NCBI GenBank assembly: GCA_023663915.1
Contig: JAMPGN010000026.1
Coordinates: 1-27,426, forward strand
DNA length: 27,426 bases
Source of the DNA: Eubacterium sp.
GTDB taxonomy: Bacteria > Bacillota_A > Clostridia > Lachnospirales > Lachnospiraceae
Direction of reading: 5' to 3'
Shown here: one piece after another, positions 1 through 5,585 of the stretch
How positions within the stretch are numbered: position 1 is the first letter of the stretch
Layout of the letters: every line of letters begins with the position of its first letter
Notes under the pieces: model-generated
The model's input: only the letters and a program-made list of their open reading frames with translations
Database searches by the model: none
What the model was told of the DNA's origin: nothing
Translations under genes and position numbers: made by a program

Positions 1-2
1 TG

Positions 3-50
3 AAAGAAAGTGAAAAATACCGAAAAAAGGTGAGAAAAACCGAAAAATAG
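3..50 (+). other. Possible 3' end of an upstream (host) gene
   Basis: One frame is open from base 3 to a TAG at 48-50 and would encode a lysine/arginine/glutamate-rich tail (KESEKYRKKVRKTEK). A rightward terminator lies about 65 bases further on, which is what one expects after a gene end. The same bases also form two 20-bp tandem units (11-30 and 31-50), each with a TGA start and a CCGAAAAA core, so they could instead be repeat or binding-site DNA. The window edge prevents a decision. Nothing about function can be said. Confidence 0.25.
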
Positions 51-114
51 CCATGTTTAGAATGATAGTGGATATAGAAATGTCATTTTAAATGTACAGA
101 AAAAAATATAGATT

Positions 115-147
115 AAAGCTGGGTTAAAATGCTCAGCTTTTTTATTT
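115..147 (+). terminator. Rho-independent terminator, rightward
   Basis: AAAGCTG (115-121) pairs with CAGCTTT (134-140), extended by two further pairs towards the loop, and is followed by a T-rich tail from 138 to 147. It points rightward. No phage gene in the window could feed it, so it most simply ends transcription from an upstream host gene and places the phage boundary to its right. Confidence 0.6.
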
Positions 148-251
148 TAACTAAATCTTTACAAATTATAAAGCTAAAAGTCTGTTATTTATCGGTTTTT
201 AAAAGCCAGTTTAAAATGGGGTAAAAAGTGTTGTAAAAAATAGTGATTTTA

Positions 252-416
252 GGTGCGGAAGTGAATCAGATAATTAGAAAAAGAGTTCCGCACTTATTGA
301 GAGTGCATAAATACTAAGATAATTAGGAAGTCTGTCAAGAAGTGCGGAACAAAAATACAGTTTATAAAAAATGAGAAATAACCTTATTAAATGTAATACT
401 ATTTAGTTCCGCACTT
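252..416. repeat. Four AAGTGCGGAAC motifs, putative transposase end-binding sites
   Basis: Copies are GGTGCGGAA at 252-260 (plus, partial), GTTCCGCACTT at 285-295 (minus), AAGTGCGGAAC at 340-350 (plus) and GTTCCGCACTT at 406-416 (minus). The three full copies share a longer consensus, roughly TCAA-N-AAGTGCGGAAC in three of them with small differences. Mu transposase sites contain AARYRCGAAA; this motif matches nine of ten positions. They lie between the end of the leftward lysogeny operon and the presumed phage left end, exactly where Mu L1-L3 sit. They differ from the repressor operators near 1255-1298. The stretch 417-517 has no gene; it shows only a TGTAAAA/TTTTACA inverted repeat at 460-482. 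Confidence 0.6.
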
Positions 417-517
417 TCTAGAGTCTTCCATGATTAATTATCAAAATGAACAAATTTGATGTAAAAACGAATGAATTTTACAAACATTTAAAAATAGTTT
501 AAAGAGTTGTAAAGTTT

Positions 518-826
518 CTATTTATTCATTTTTTTATGAACTGTTTCGAGTCGTTTCTGATAGCGCAGCAACTTTTTAGGACCATCGCAACGACCACTTT
601 TTGCAACCATCGTAAAAACTGCAATGGCTTTATTTAAGACGGCTTCTTCAGATGCAAAATCACCTCTTTTTCTATATAGGATGCTTAGACGATCATAAGG
701 ATGAGAACCGTCAAATTTCCGAGAGACTACCTTTTCATATATTTCGATAGCCTTATCAATATCACCAGCTTTTTCATACTCAATGCCTTTTAGATTATCT
801 GTTACATTACGTTCTTCTTTATTCAT
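518..826 (-). CDS. Small TPR-like protein in repressor operon
   Basis: The protein is about 102 aa. Its N-terminal half (GIEYEKAGDIDKAIEIYEKV, then SHPYDRLSILYRKRGDF and EEAVLNKAIAVF) has the spacing of A/G/Y residues typical of two to three tetratricopeptide repeats, a protein-protein interaction fold. The C-terminus is basic and charged. Translation from the ATG at 826 is preferred over the TTG at 832, because GGAGG lies 10 bases upstream of the ATG and only 4 from the TTG. It is 14 bases downstream of the repressor gene on the same strand, so the two are probably co-transcribed in lysogeny. A role as a repressor partner or lysogeny accessory factor is inference; no specific family is recognised. 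Confidence 0.75.
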   Translation of the reverse strand: MNKEERNVTDNLKGIEYEKAGDIDKAIEIYEKVVSRKFDGSHPYDRLSILYRKRGDFASEEAVLNKAIAVFTMVAKSGRCDGPKKLLRYQKRLETVHKKMNK

Positions 827-840
827 ATGCAATTTTCCTC

Positions 841-1236
841 CTATGCAAGCATGTTGTGAAAATCATCCGTTGTTATGGATTCGGAATTGGATAACAGTTT
901 GTTTCTTTTCTTTTGGTACTGTTCATATTTGTAATTGATCATGTGCACAATCTCTTCTTGACTGTCTTCTGGCAAAGTGCGAAGTTTCTTCATAAAAAGT
1001 AGCTCCTCAGAGGATAGTTCAGATTTTTGAATACTAATACAATCTGATCGTCCTACAAGATAGTCAATAGAACAATTAAAATAATTTGCAATTTTAATTA
1101 GCATTTCACCAGAGGGACAATAGCCTTCTTTTTTCCAAGTAGAGATAATACCCGAAGATACGCCAATTTCTTTTCCGACAGGAGTTGGTTTTTTATTATT
1201 TGCTTCGCATAAATGATAAAAACGATCCCAAAACAT
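841..1236 (-). CDS. XRE-family phage repressor (CI-like)
   Basis: This 131-aa protein starts with a Cro/CI-type helix-turn-helix: KKPTPVGKEIGVSSGIISTW is the helix 2-3 region, followed by a typical SIDYLVGRSD end of the HTH_3 domain around residue 65. The remainder is a helical, charged region likely used for oligomerisation. It lacks an S24/LexA-type peptidase domain, so induction by RecA self-cleavage is not expected. The ATG at 1236 has GGAGG 5 bases upstream; the TTG at 1248 overlaps that site and is rejected. It is transcribed leftward, diverging from the early genes, next to two palindromic operators. This position, leftmost and leftward, matches the Mu c repressor, although Mu c belongs to a different DNA-binding family. 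Confidence 0.88.
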   Translation of the reverse strand: MFWDRFYHLCEANNKKPTPVGKEIGVSSGIISTWKKEGYCPSGEMLIKIANYFNCSIDYLVGRSDCISIQKSELSSEELLFMKKLRTLPEDSQEEIVHMINYKYEQYQKKRNKLLSNSESITTDDFHNMLA

Positions 1237-1254
1237 ATTAACCTCCAAAAAAAG

Positions 1255-1298
1255 TTCAAATATTTGAATCTTAATATTGAAAACTTCAAATATTTGAG
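1255..1298. promoter_or_regulatory. Two palindromic operators, 30 bp centre to centre
   Basis: TTCAAATATTTGAA at 1255-1268 is a perfect 14-bp palindrome. TTCAAATATTTGAG at 1285-1298 differs by one base. Their centres are 30 bp apart, three helical turns, so bound dimers would lie on the same DNA face. The right copy fills the spacer of the rightward promoter and the left copy lies just upstream of the repressor ribosome binding site. Binding by the adjacent repressor and/or the Cro-like protein is the natural inference. By analogy with Mu, whose operators also act as the transposition enhancer about 1 kb from the left end, this region could have a second role. Confidence 0.85.
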
Positions 1299-1305
1299 TT
1301 ATACT
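1277..1305 (+). promoter_or_regulatory. Early rightward promoter
   Basis: TTGAAA (1277-1282) and TATACT (1300-1305) are separated by exactly 17 bases, a good sigma-A-type promoter. The right-hand operator occupies the spacer, so repressor binding would block polymerase directly. It would drive the XRE gene at 1370 and possibly the whole early operon. No convincing leftward repressor promoter with both hexamers was found in the same interval. Confidence 0.8.
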
Positions 1306-1369
1306 TATTACTGTAGTGATGGTTCAACTATATATTACCATAGTGATAATAAAGAAAGGAAGTGAAAGT

Positions 1370-1567
1370 ATGAGTATTGGAGAATGCATTAAAACGAAAC
1401 GTATAGCATTTGGATATTCACAAGATCGATTAGCTAAAATCGTAGGAATTGGGCAGCCCATGATGGCACAGATTGAACGTGGAACTAAAGTGCCAAATAT
1501 GCTATTAGGAAAGTCTATTGCAGAGGCACTTGGATGTAAGATAGAGGAGCTTTATGGGGAGGACTAA
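1370..1567 (+). CDS. Cro-like XRE protein, 65 aa
   Basis: A minimal single-domain HTH_3 protein, IGECIKTKRIAFGYSQDRLA through PMMAQIERGTKVPNM, ending soon after the fifth helix. Start ATG 1370 is preceded by AAAGGAAGTG 5-8 bases upstream; the longer frame from 1316 lacks a ribosome binding site and is hydrophobic nonsense. It is the first gene transcribed from the operator-controlled promoter opposite the repressor, the Cro position. It is clearly paralogous to the next gene (about half the residues identical over the HTH). Its DNA is markedly more AT-rich than the paralogue's. Confidence 0.85.
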   Translation: MSIGECIKTKRIAFGYSQDRLAKIVGIGQPMMAQIERGTKVPNMLLGKSIAEALGCKIEELYGED

Positions 1568-1568
1568 G

Positions 1569-1871
1569 ATGTATAAAAGTAGAATAAGGAGACTTGAAGA
1601 ACGAGTGGAAAATTTAGAAAAGGCTTCTTCGTTAAAACCAATAAGAGTTGAAGTTTCAAGTATGAGTGTTGGTGAAAATATTAAAGCCAGAAGGCTGGCC
1701 CTTGGAATGACCCAGGAGAATCTTGCGCAGGCGGTCGGCTTGGGAAGATCCATGGTCGCACAGATCGAACGCGGAAGCAAGTCAGCAAGCATACAATTAG
1801 GGGTGGAGATTGCAAAGGTTTTGCAGTGCAATCTGAATGATTTGGTAAGTGAGGTGGATGGAAATGTATAA
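1569..1871 (+). CDS. XRE protein with N-terminal coiled-coil extension
   Basis: This 100-aa protein consists of a basic and heptad-like N-terminal segment (YKSRIRRLEERVENLEKA, residues 2-19), a short linker, and an HTH_3 domain from about residue 32 (SVGENIKARRLALGMTQENL to MVAQIERGSK). The HTH aligns without gaps to the whole of the preceding 65-aa protein, so it looks like a tandem duplicate with an added dimerisation helix. GGGGAGG lies 6 bases before ATG 1569; the in-frame ATG at 1554 overlaps the previous gene and is less likely. Base composition changes from AT-rich to GC-richer at about 1690, inside the HTH. It is probably a second early-gene regulator. Confidence 0.82.
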   Translation: MYKSRIRRLEERVENLEKASSLKPIRVEVSSMSVGENIKARRLALGMTQENLAQAVGLGRSMVAQIERGSKSASIQLGVEIAKVLQCNLNDLVSEVDGNV

Positions 1872-2202
1872 AAGAAGGAAAAAAAGGCTTGATGCGAACC
1901 GGGAAGTAAATGAAGCAGAACTGTACAGAAAGGCAGCAGACGAATTAAAGAATGGTGTGGATAATTCCGAGTCTGTCTGGAAGGTTTACGAATACGAAGA
2001 AAACCGCCTGTCTCATGCAATAGTCCATACTGCAAAAGTAAAGATACGGGCAAGGTTAAGAGCTAGTCTGATATTGTCACTGCTGCTTCTGGAAGACGGA
2101 TATGAGAATGCAGCAGTTGACAATATCTGGAAGACTATTCGAGGGACACGCCGTGGACTTCAGCTAATGGCAAATGAACGTTTGAGATATAAAATCTGGT
2201 AA
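1864..2202 (+). CDS. Unknown early protein, helical, 112 aa
   Basis: No family is recognised. The start ATG 1864 is preceded by GAGGTGGA at good spacing inside the end of the upstream gene, so the genes overlap by 8 bases and are translationally coupled. The sequence starts MYKRRKKRLD, echoing the MYKSRIRRLE start of the preceding protein. The body is helical and charged (residues 20-60), followed by a leucine-rich helix (LILSLLLLEDGY) and a basic C-terminus. It is not clearly a membrane protein, because the hydrophobic run is short and carries acidic residues. The last 68 bases overlap the convergent gene 2135-2557. Confidence 0.65.
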   Translation: MYKRRKKRLDANREVNEAELYRKAADELKNGVDNSESVWKVYEYEENRLSHAIVHTAKVKIRARLRASLILSLLLLEDGYENAAVDNIWKTIRGTRRGLQLMANERLRYKIW

Positions 2203-2557
2203 AAAGAAATTTAAACTGTCCAATAAGCGTGTTATCTGGGATCTCGATAGTATCTTTCATGGTATGTGCATAGACTGTTAGGATTTTGCACCTTACGTAA
2301 AGGGTGTAAAGCTGATCACAGGAAGTGACTTCATAAAGCTGGTACAGTTTTTCGGGGGTGTTCCATAATGAGGCAATCCCGTTGATCGTGCGGATAAATT
2401 CATCGGGATATTTCATTTCCGGAGTGACATGCCTGCTGATTAGGGAATCAAAAAAGTAGCCGTATTTTGCATAGAAGTCTATGTCAAAGATCTGATGTTC
2501 TATAAGGCTGATAATTTCAATCAGCTGGCAGGATGTTAATGAAGTTTTCTTTTCCAT
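2135..2557 (-). CDS. Unknown leftward gene in early region (possible moron)
   Basis: This 140-aa protein is not recognised. It is rich in aromatic and aliphatic residues (FDIDFYAKYGYFFDSLI near residue 25, LYQLYEVTSCDQLYTLYVRC near 75) without a signal peptide or clear transmembrane helix, suggesting a compact cytosolic protein. AAAGGAGG lies 12 bases before the ATG. A TGTTATAAT extended -10 sits 64 bases upstream. It is the only leftward gene to the right of the operators and overlaps the convergent upstream gene by 68 bases. Having its own promoter and opposite direction suggests expression in the lysogen, such as a superinfection or defence factor; this is inference from position only. Confidence 0.65.
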   Translation of the reverse strand: MEKKTSLTSCQLIEIISLIEHQIFDIDFYAKYGYFFDSLISRHVTPEMKYPDEFIRTINGIASLWNTPEKLYQLYEVTSCDQLYTLYVRCKILTVYAHTMKDTIEIPDNTLIGQFKFLFTRFYISNVHLPLAEVHGVSLE

Positions 2558-2620
2558 AGGTTATAGATCCTCCTTTGTGATGGTTTATGTTATCTGGACA
2601 ATAACAGTAGTTACAAGAGG

Positions 2621-2629
2621 ATTATAACA
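2621..2629 (-). promoter_or_regulatory. Extended -10 promoter for the leftward gene
   Basis: On the minus strand the sequence reads TGTTATAAT, a perfect -10 hexamer with the TG extension that relieves the need for a -35 element. No TTGACA-like box lies 16-18 bases upstream. It points at the unknown leftward gene starting at 2557 and is separate from the repressor-controlled promoter. Confidence 0.6.
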
Positions 2630-2657
2630 TATATTCTACTAAAAGGATAGGCAGACA

Positions 2658-2726
2658 GCCGAAACGGGGCACAGCCCCGTCTGCCGGGGACGGTCTCCCG
2701 GCACTGAAGAGGCAGACCGGAAAGGA
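2658..2726 (+). ncRNA. Pseudoknotted cis-regulatory RNA, copy 1
   Basis: Hairpin 1 is ACGGGGC (2664-2670) with GCCCCGT (2674-2680), 3-base loop. Hairpin 2 is TGCCGGG (2682-2688) with CCCGGCA (2697-2703), 8-base loop. The loop bases CGGTCT (2691-2696) are complementary to AGACCG (2714-2719) after a 10-base linker, giving an H-type pseudoknot. AAAGGA, the ribosome binding site of the 33-aa membrane peptide, begins at 2721, one base after the pseudoknot. There is no T-tract, so it is not a terminator. A second copy at 3524-3596 preserves all three helices with compensatory changes. It may control translation in cis; ligand or protein partner is unknown. It might correspond to a catalogued Clostridia phage RNA motif, which I cannot check. 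Confidence 0.78.
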
Positions 2727-2732
2727 CAGGGG

Positions 2733-2834
2733 ATGAAGAAAACAGTCATTAGTTTTTTTAAGGATCTGGCAGCAGGGGTGTCCATATTTCTGTTTCTGTT
2801 CTTTCTATATATATTAATGTCCGCGCTGGGATAG
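2733..2834 (+). CDS. 33-aa single-span membrane peptide
   Basis: Starts MKKTVISFFKDLAAG and continues with one strongly hydrophobic segment (about residues 14-31, rich in F, L and I) before a short polar end. The positive N-terminus predicts N-in orientation. ATG 2733 has AAAGGA 6 bases upstream, directly attached to the pseudoknotted RNA. The next gene follows after 19 bases. No family is recognised. Small phage membrane peptides at this position can act as toxins, holin-like proteins or exclusion factors, but nothing in the sequence decides. Tight translational control by the upstream RNA would fit a harmful product. Confidence 0.68.
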   Translation: MKKTVISFFKDLAAGVSIFLFLFFLYILMSALG

Positions 2835-2853
2835 GAAAGGAGGCTGCAGGATT

Positions 2854-3099
2854 ATGGCGAAGACGAACAGATATCCGCCGGAAGGGTTTACAGAAAGGCT
2901 GTACCATGCATGGCTTGCCTCTGGGATGACACAGAAGGAGGTTGCGCTGCAGATCGGGTATGAACGGAAGGCGGTCCGATTATGGCTGTATGGAGACAAT
3001 ATTCCAAGCGTACTGGCGCTTGCCCGCCTGTGCAGACTGTTCGGGGTATCGGCGGATTATCTATTGTTTGGAAAGGAGGAGCCGGCAGGTGGAAAATAA
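2854..3099 (+). CDS. XRE-family DNA-binding protein, 81 aa
   Basis: A single HTH_3 domain: LYHAWLASGMTQKEVALQIG is helices 1-2, YERKAVRLWLYGDNIPSVLA covers the recognition helix, and VSADYLLFGKEE is the typical domain end. A short proline/glycine tail follows. GGAGG lies 10 bases before the ATG. It is a fourth free-standing XRE protein in the window and is not a close relative of the tandem pair at 1370-1871. It belongs to the early operon and overlaps the next gene by 11 bases. Probable role: a regulator of early genes or replication timing. Confidence 0.82.
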   Translation: MAKTNRYPPEGFTERLYHAWLASGMTQKEVALQIGYERKAVRLWLYGDNIPSVLALARLCRLFGVSADYLLFGKEEPAGGK

Positions 3100-3289
3100 A
3101 AAAGAAATAGTGGCCCGGTTAAAACTGCTTCTTATTGTGACCAGGGCGGGAGCGCACATTGAAAAGATGGCATTGAGTGATGACGAAAACAAAATCCACA
3201 TCACGTTCGACAGTGGAAGCAGCAGGGAGGTCAACATAGCCTGTGATTCGGGCATTGCGATCATTAAGGATGTTATAGCGGTACTGTAA
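3089..3289 (+). CDS. Small unknown early protein, 66 aa
   Basis: The start is the GTG at 3089, with GGAGGAG 7 bases upstream inside the previous gene; the frame upstream of it (from 2942) is only a shadow of the XRE gene. The protein begins MENKKEIVARLKLLLIVTRA and then has alternating polar/hydrophobic strands (NKIHITFDSGSSREVNIACD), suggesting a small alpha-beta fold with a helix followed by a beta hairpin. No family is recognised. It is translationally coupled to the XRE gene upstream. Confidence 0.68.
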   Translation: MENKKEIVARLKLLLIVTRAGAHIEKMALSDDENKIHITFDSGSSREVNIACDSGIAIIKDVIAVL

Positions 3290-3317
3290 AGACCGAAAGT
3301 AAAGAGGACAGACAAAA

Positions 3318-3524
3318 ATGGCACAGAAAAGACGCAGAATACATGACATTGACAGGTTTCACAAGGAAGCAATGAGGAGAGGGCTTACCTATGCGGAGGC
3401 GCAGATCGAAGAGACCTGTGAAAAGATCGGGCCGGTAAGGGCACCGGAGGAAGAGAACCCGGAGCATCCGGTCTACCAGAAAGTATCCACACGGAGGATG
3501 TTGAAGAATATAAAAGGAAACTAG
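3318..3524 (+). CDS. Small basic unknown protein, 68 aa
   Basis: Begins MAQKRRRIHDIDRFHKEAMR and continues GLTYAEAQIEETCEKIGPVR, helical and charged, then a proline-rich stretch and a basic end. AGAGGA lies 9 bases before ATG 3318. The TYAEAQIEETC segment resembles small phage proteins that carry a short helical pair, but no family is assigned. Its TAG stop merges into the first base of the second pseudoknotted RNA, so ribosomes finishing this gene would run up to that structure just before the transposase start. Confidence 0.68.
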   Translation: MAQKRRRIHDIDRFHKEAMRRGLTYAEAQIEETCEKIGPVRAPEEENPEHPVYQKVSTRRMLKNIKGN

Positions 3525-3596
3525 CCGAAACAGGGGCAGAGTCCCCTGTCTGCCGGGAATGACCGCCCGGCACTGATGAGGCAGGTCGCAAAGGAG
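3524..3596 (+). ncRNA. Pseudoknotted cis-regulatory RNA, copy 2, before transposase
   Basis: Hairpin 1 is CAGGGG (3531-3536) with CCCCTG (3543-3548). Hairpin 2 is TGCCGGG (3551-3557) with CCCGGCA (3566-3572), 8-base loop. Loop bases TGACC (3560-3564) pair with GGTCG (3584-3588), the first pair being a U-G wobble. AAAGGAG (3590-3596), the only ribosome binding site for the transposase, begins one base later. Compared with copy 1, two pairs of hairpin 1 and two pairs of the pseudoknot helix are changed on both strands so that pairing is kept, while the linker CTGA-N-GAGGC and hairpin 2 stem are identical. The element probably limits or times transposase translation. Confidence 0.78.
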
Positions 3597-3610
3597 AGTG
3601 ATAACGAAAA

Positions 3611-5563
3611 ATGGAATATATATCGGTACCGGAGTATGCAAAATTTACCGGACAGAGTTCTCGATACATACGTCAGCAGATCGTACAAGGGAAAATTCCG
3701 GCAATAGGAATGGCAGGGGAACGCGGAGGCGGTACCGGCGGAATATCCTACCGCATTCCGGTAGATGCGCTGGATCCCAAGACATACCGCAGATACCAGA
3801 AAGAGCAGAACCGGAAGAGGGGCATCACAGAGCCGAAGCCAGCAAAGCCGCAGGTCATAGTCTCACTGGAACAAATGAGCGAGGAGGAACGCCGGGAAGT
3901 GGCATTCTGGAAGAACATACTGACGGAGTGGAGGGATTTCCGTAACCGTGGCGGCTCCAAGAAGGAAGCCGACCAGCTCTTTGTGCAGCAGATCAGTGAA
4001 AGATACCCGGAGATGAAGTTCTCCGTCCGGGGTATCCAGCGGAAGGATCAGGCATTACGTGAACAGGGAGAAGCCGCCCTGATCGACAGGCGGGGCAAGC
4101 ATAAGAACCATAAAAAGGGAATCCCGGAGGAAGTCTTTGCGGTTTTCGTCAGCTACTACCTGGATGAAAGCCGGAAGAGTGTGCGTAAGTGCATGGAATT
4201 GACAGAAAGCTATCTGAAGCATGAACAGAGGGAAGAACTGCTTCCACTGGCATCGCCGCAGACATTTACCAGGGAGATCATGCGGAGCATTCCACCTGCG
4301 GCAAGGGTACTGTGCAGGGAAGGCATGAAGGCATGCACGGACAAGATGCTGCCATATATTCACAGAACCTACGATGATCTTAGCAGTAACGATATCTGGG
4401 TATGCGATAACCATACGTTTGATGTGTTTGTCAATGACGGGGAACATGAGAAACCGATTCGAGTTTATCTGACAGCGTTCCAAGATGTGCGCAGCCGGAA
4501 GTTTGTTGGCTGGTATGTGACCCTGAACCCCAATTCCACTGCCACACTGATTGCGCTCAGGCGGGGGATCGAGAAATACGGCATCCCGAAGCGGATACTT
4601 TCTGACAATGGGCGGGAGTTTCTCACTTTTGATATCGGCGGCAGGGGATTCCGGAAGAGCAGGAAGCCGGCCGGGGAAGAGCATGAGATCCCGACGATCC
4701 TGCAGAACCTCGGCATTGAGTTTACCACAGCCATGGTGAGGAATGCACGGGCGAAGGTCATCGAGAGGGCGTTCCTGGACGTAAAGAACGGCTTTTCCAA
4801 GATGTTTGAGGGATATACGGGCGGTACAATCGCGGAACGCCCGGAGCGGCTCAAGAAGACGGGAAAAGACGCAGATAACTTCACACTGCTGCCGGAGTTC
4901 ATAGAATATGTAGATAAATACATAGAAGGAATCTTCAACAGGCATAAGCATTACGGGGTAGGGATGAACGGCAGGACGCCGGACCAGGTGTATGCGGCAT
5001 GTCTCACGGAGCAGACGGTGGCGACCGCAGAGCAGCTTAACCTGATGATGCTCAGGAACACGAGGATGCAGAAAGTCACAAGGGATGGCGTGTATGTCAC
5101 GCTGTGTGGGCAGAAAGTGCCGTTCAACAGTGGGGAACTCAATTTTTATCATATCCACAGGAAGGTGTATGTACGGTATAACCCGGATGACCTGCGGGAA
5201 GTGCGTGTTTACGATGAACACGACAGGTTTCTGTGTACAGCACAGCAGACAGAGGCGTTGGGATATTTTGCAGATAAGGAGGAGCTGGCGAAGCATATTC
5301 GTGAAAATAGGAAGTACATGCGGGCAGTTCAGACATGGAAGGATGCTAATGTCAGGAAACCCATGAACGAGCTGGAACTTTTGATGTGGCAGGCGGAGCG
5401 AAACATGGAAGGGGACACGCATCGGCTTGATCCTAAAATCATAAGGATACAGTCAGCGGATGAAGTGACGGAAACACAGTTGCAGAAGGCAGTCGGTGGT
5501 GGTTATGAACAGATCGATTATACCGCAGCAGTGGAAAGACTAAAAAAAGCAAGGGAAGAATAA
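3611..5563 (+). CDS. muA: MuA-like DDE transposase
   Basis: A 650-aa protein very close in length to Mu A (663 aa). Residues 1-65 form a MuA N-terminal winged-helix-type domain with the glycine-rich GERGGGTGGISYRIP segment. A helical end-binding region spans about 85-250. The catalytic core follows, with D266 (WVCDNH), D332 (LSDNGREF) and E385 (AKVIERAFLD); spacing 66 and 53 is close to Mu A (D269, D336, E392). A beta-barrel-like region occupies 490-545 and a basic helical C-terminus would contact MuB and ClpX. It performs end cleavage and strand transfer for integration and replicative transposition. ATG 3611 is the first start after an in-frame TAA, but AAAGGAG is 14 bases away, unusually far, which fits weak or regulated initiation below the RNA element. 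Confidence 0.95.
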   Translation: MEYISVPEYAKFTGQSSRYIRQQIVQGKIPAIGMAGERGGGTGGISYRIPVDALDPKTYRRYQKEQNRKRGITEPKPAKPQVIVSLEQMSEEERREVAFWKNILTEWRDFRNRGGSKKEADQLFVQQISERYPEMKFSVRGIQRKDQALREQGEAALIDRRGKHKNHKKGIPEEVFAVFVSYYLDESRKSVRKCMELTESYLKHEQREELLPLASPQTFTREIMRSIPPAARVLCREGMKACTDKMLPYIHRTYDDLSSNDIWVCDNHTFDVFVNDGEHEKPIRVYLTAFQDVRSRKFVGWYVTLNPNSTATLIALRRGIEKYGIPKRILSDNGREFLTFDIGGRGFRKSRKPAGEEHEIPTILQNLGIEFTTAMVRNARAKVIERAFLDVKNGFSKMFEGYTGGTIAERPERLKKTGKDADNFTLLPEFIEYVDKYIEGIFNRHKHYGVGMNGRTPDQVYAACLTEQTVATAEQLNLMMLRNTRMQKVTRDGVYVTLCGQKVPFNSGELNFYHIHRKVYVRYNPDDLREVRVYDEHDRFLCTAQQTEALGYFADKEELAKHIRENRKYMRAVQTWKDANVRKPMNELELLMWQAERNMEGDTHRLDPKIIRIQSADEVTETQLQKAVGGGYEQIDYTAAVERLKKAREE

Positions 5564-5585
5564 AAAGACCACAGGAGGATGAAAA

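Noticed and set aside
252..416. CRISPR-like array from the repeated AAGTGCGGAAC motif
   Set aside because: Copies alternate in orientation, spacing is irregular (about 34, 55 and 66 bases), repeats are only 9-12 bp and no cas genes are present; protein binding sites fit better.
1098..1289. 63-aa minus-strand frame ending in the operator region
   Set aside because: Overlaps the repressor gene in another frame and would start inside or upstream of an operator without a ribosome binding site.
2641..2730. Reading the GC-rich hairpins before the 33-aa gene as a terminator
   Set aside because: No T-run follows either hairpin in either copy, while a ribosome binding site does; regulation of translation fits better.
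3598..3945. GTG-started frame directly after AAAGGAG, overlapping the transposase start
   Set aside because: The GTG is one base from the ribosome binding site, too close, and the product is basic low-complexity sequence in the +1 shadow of the transposase.
4055..5422. 455-aa open frame on the minus strand inside the transposase
   Set aside because: It is antisense to a complete transposase with an intact DDE triad, has no ribosome binding site and the composition of a frame shadow (rich in H, R, P, C, L).
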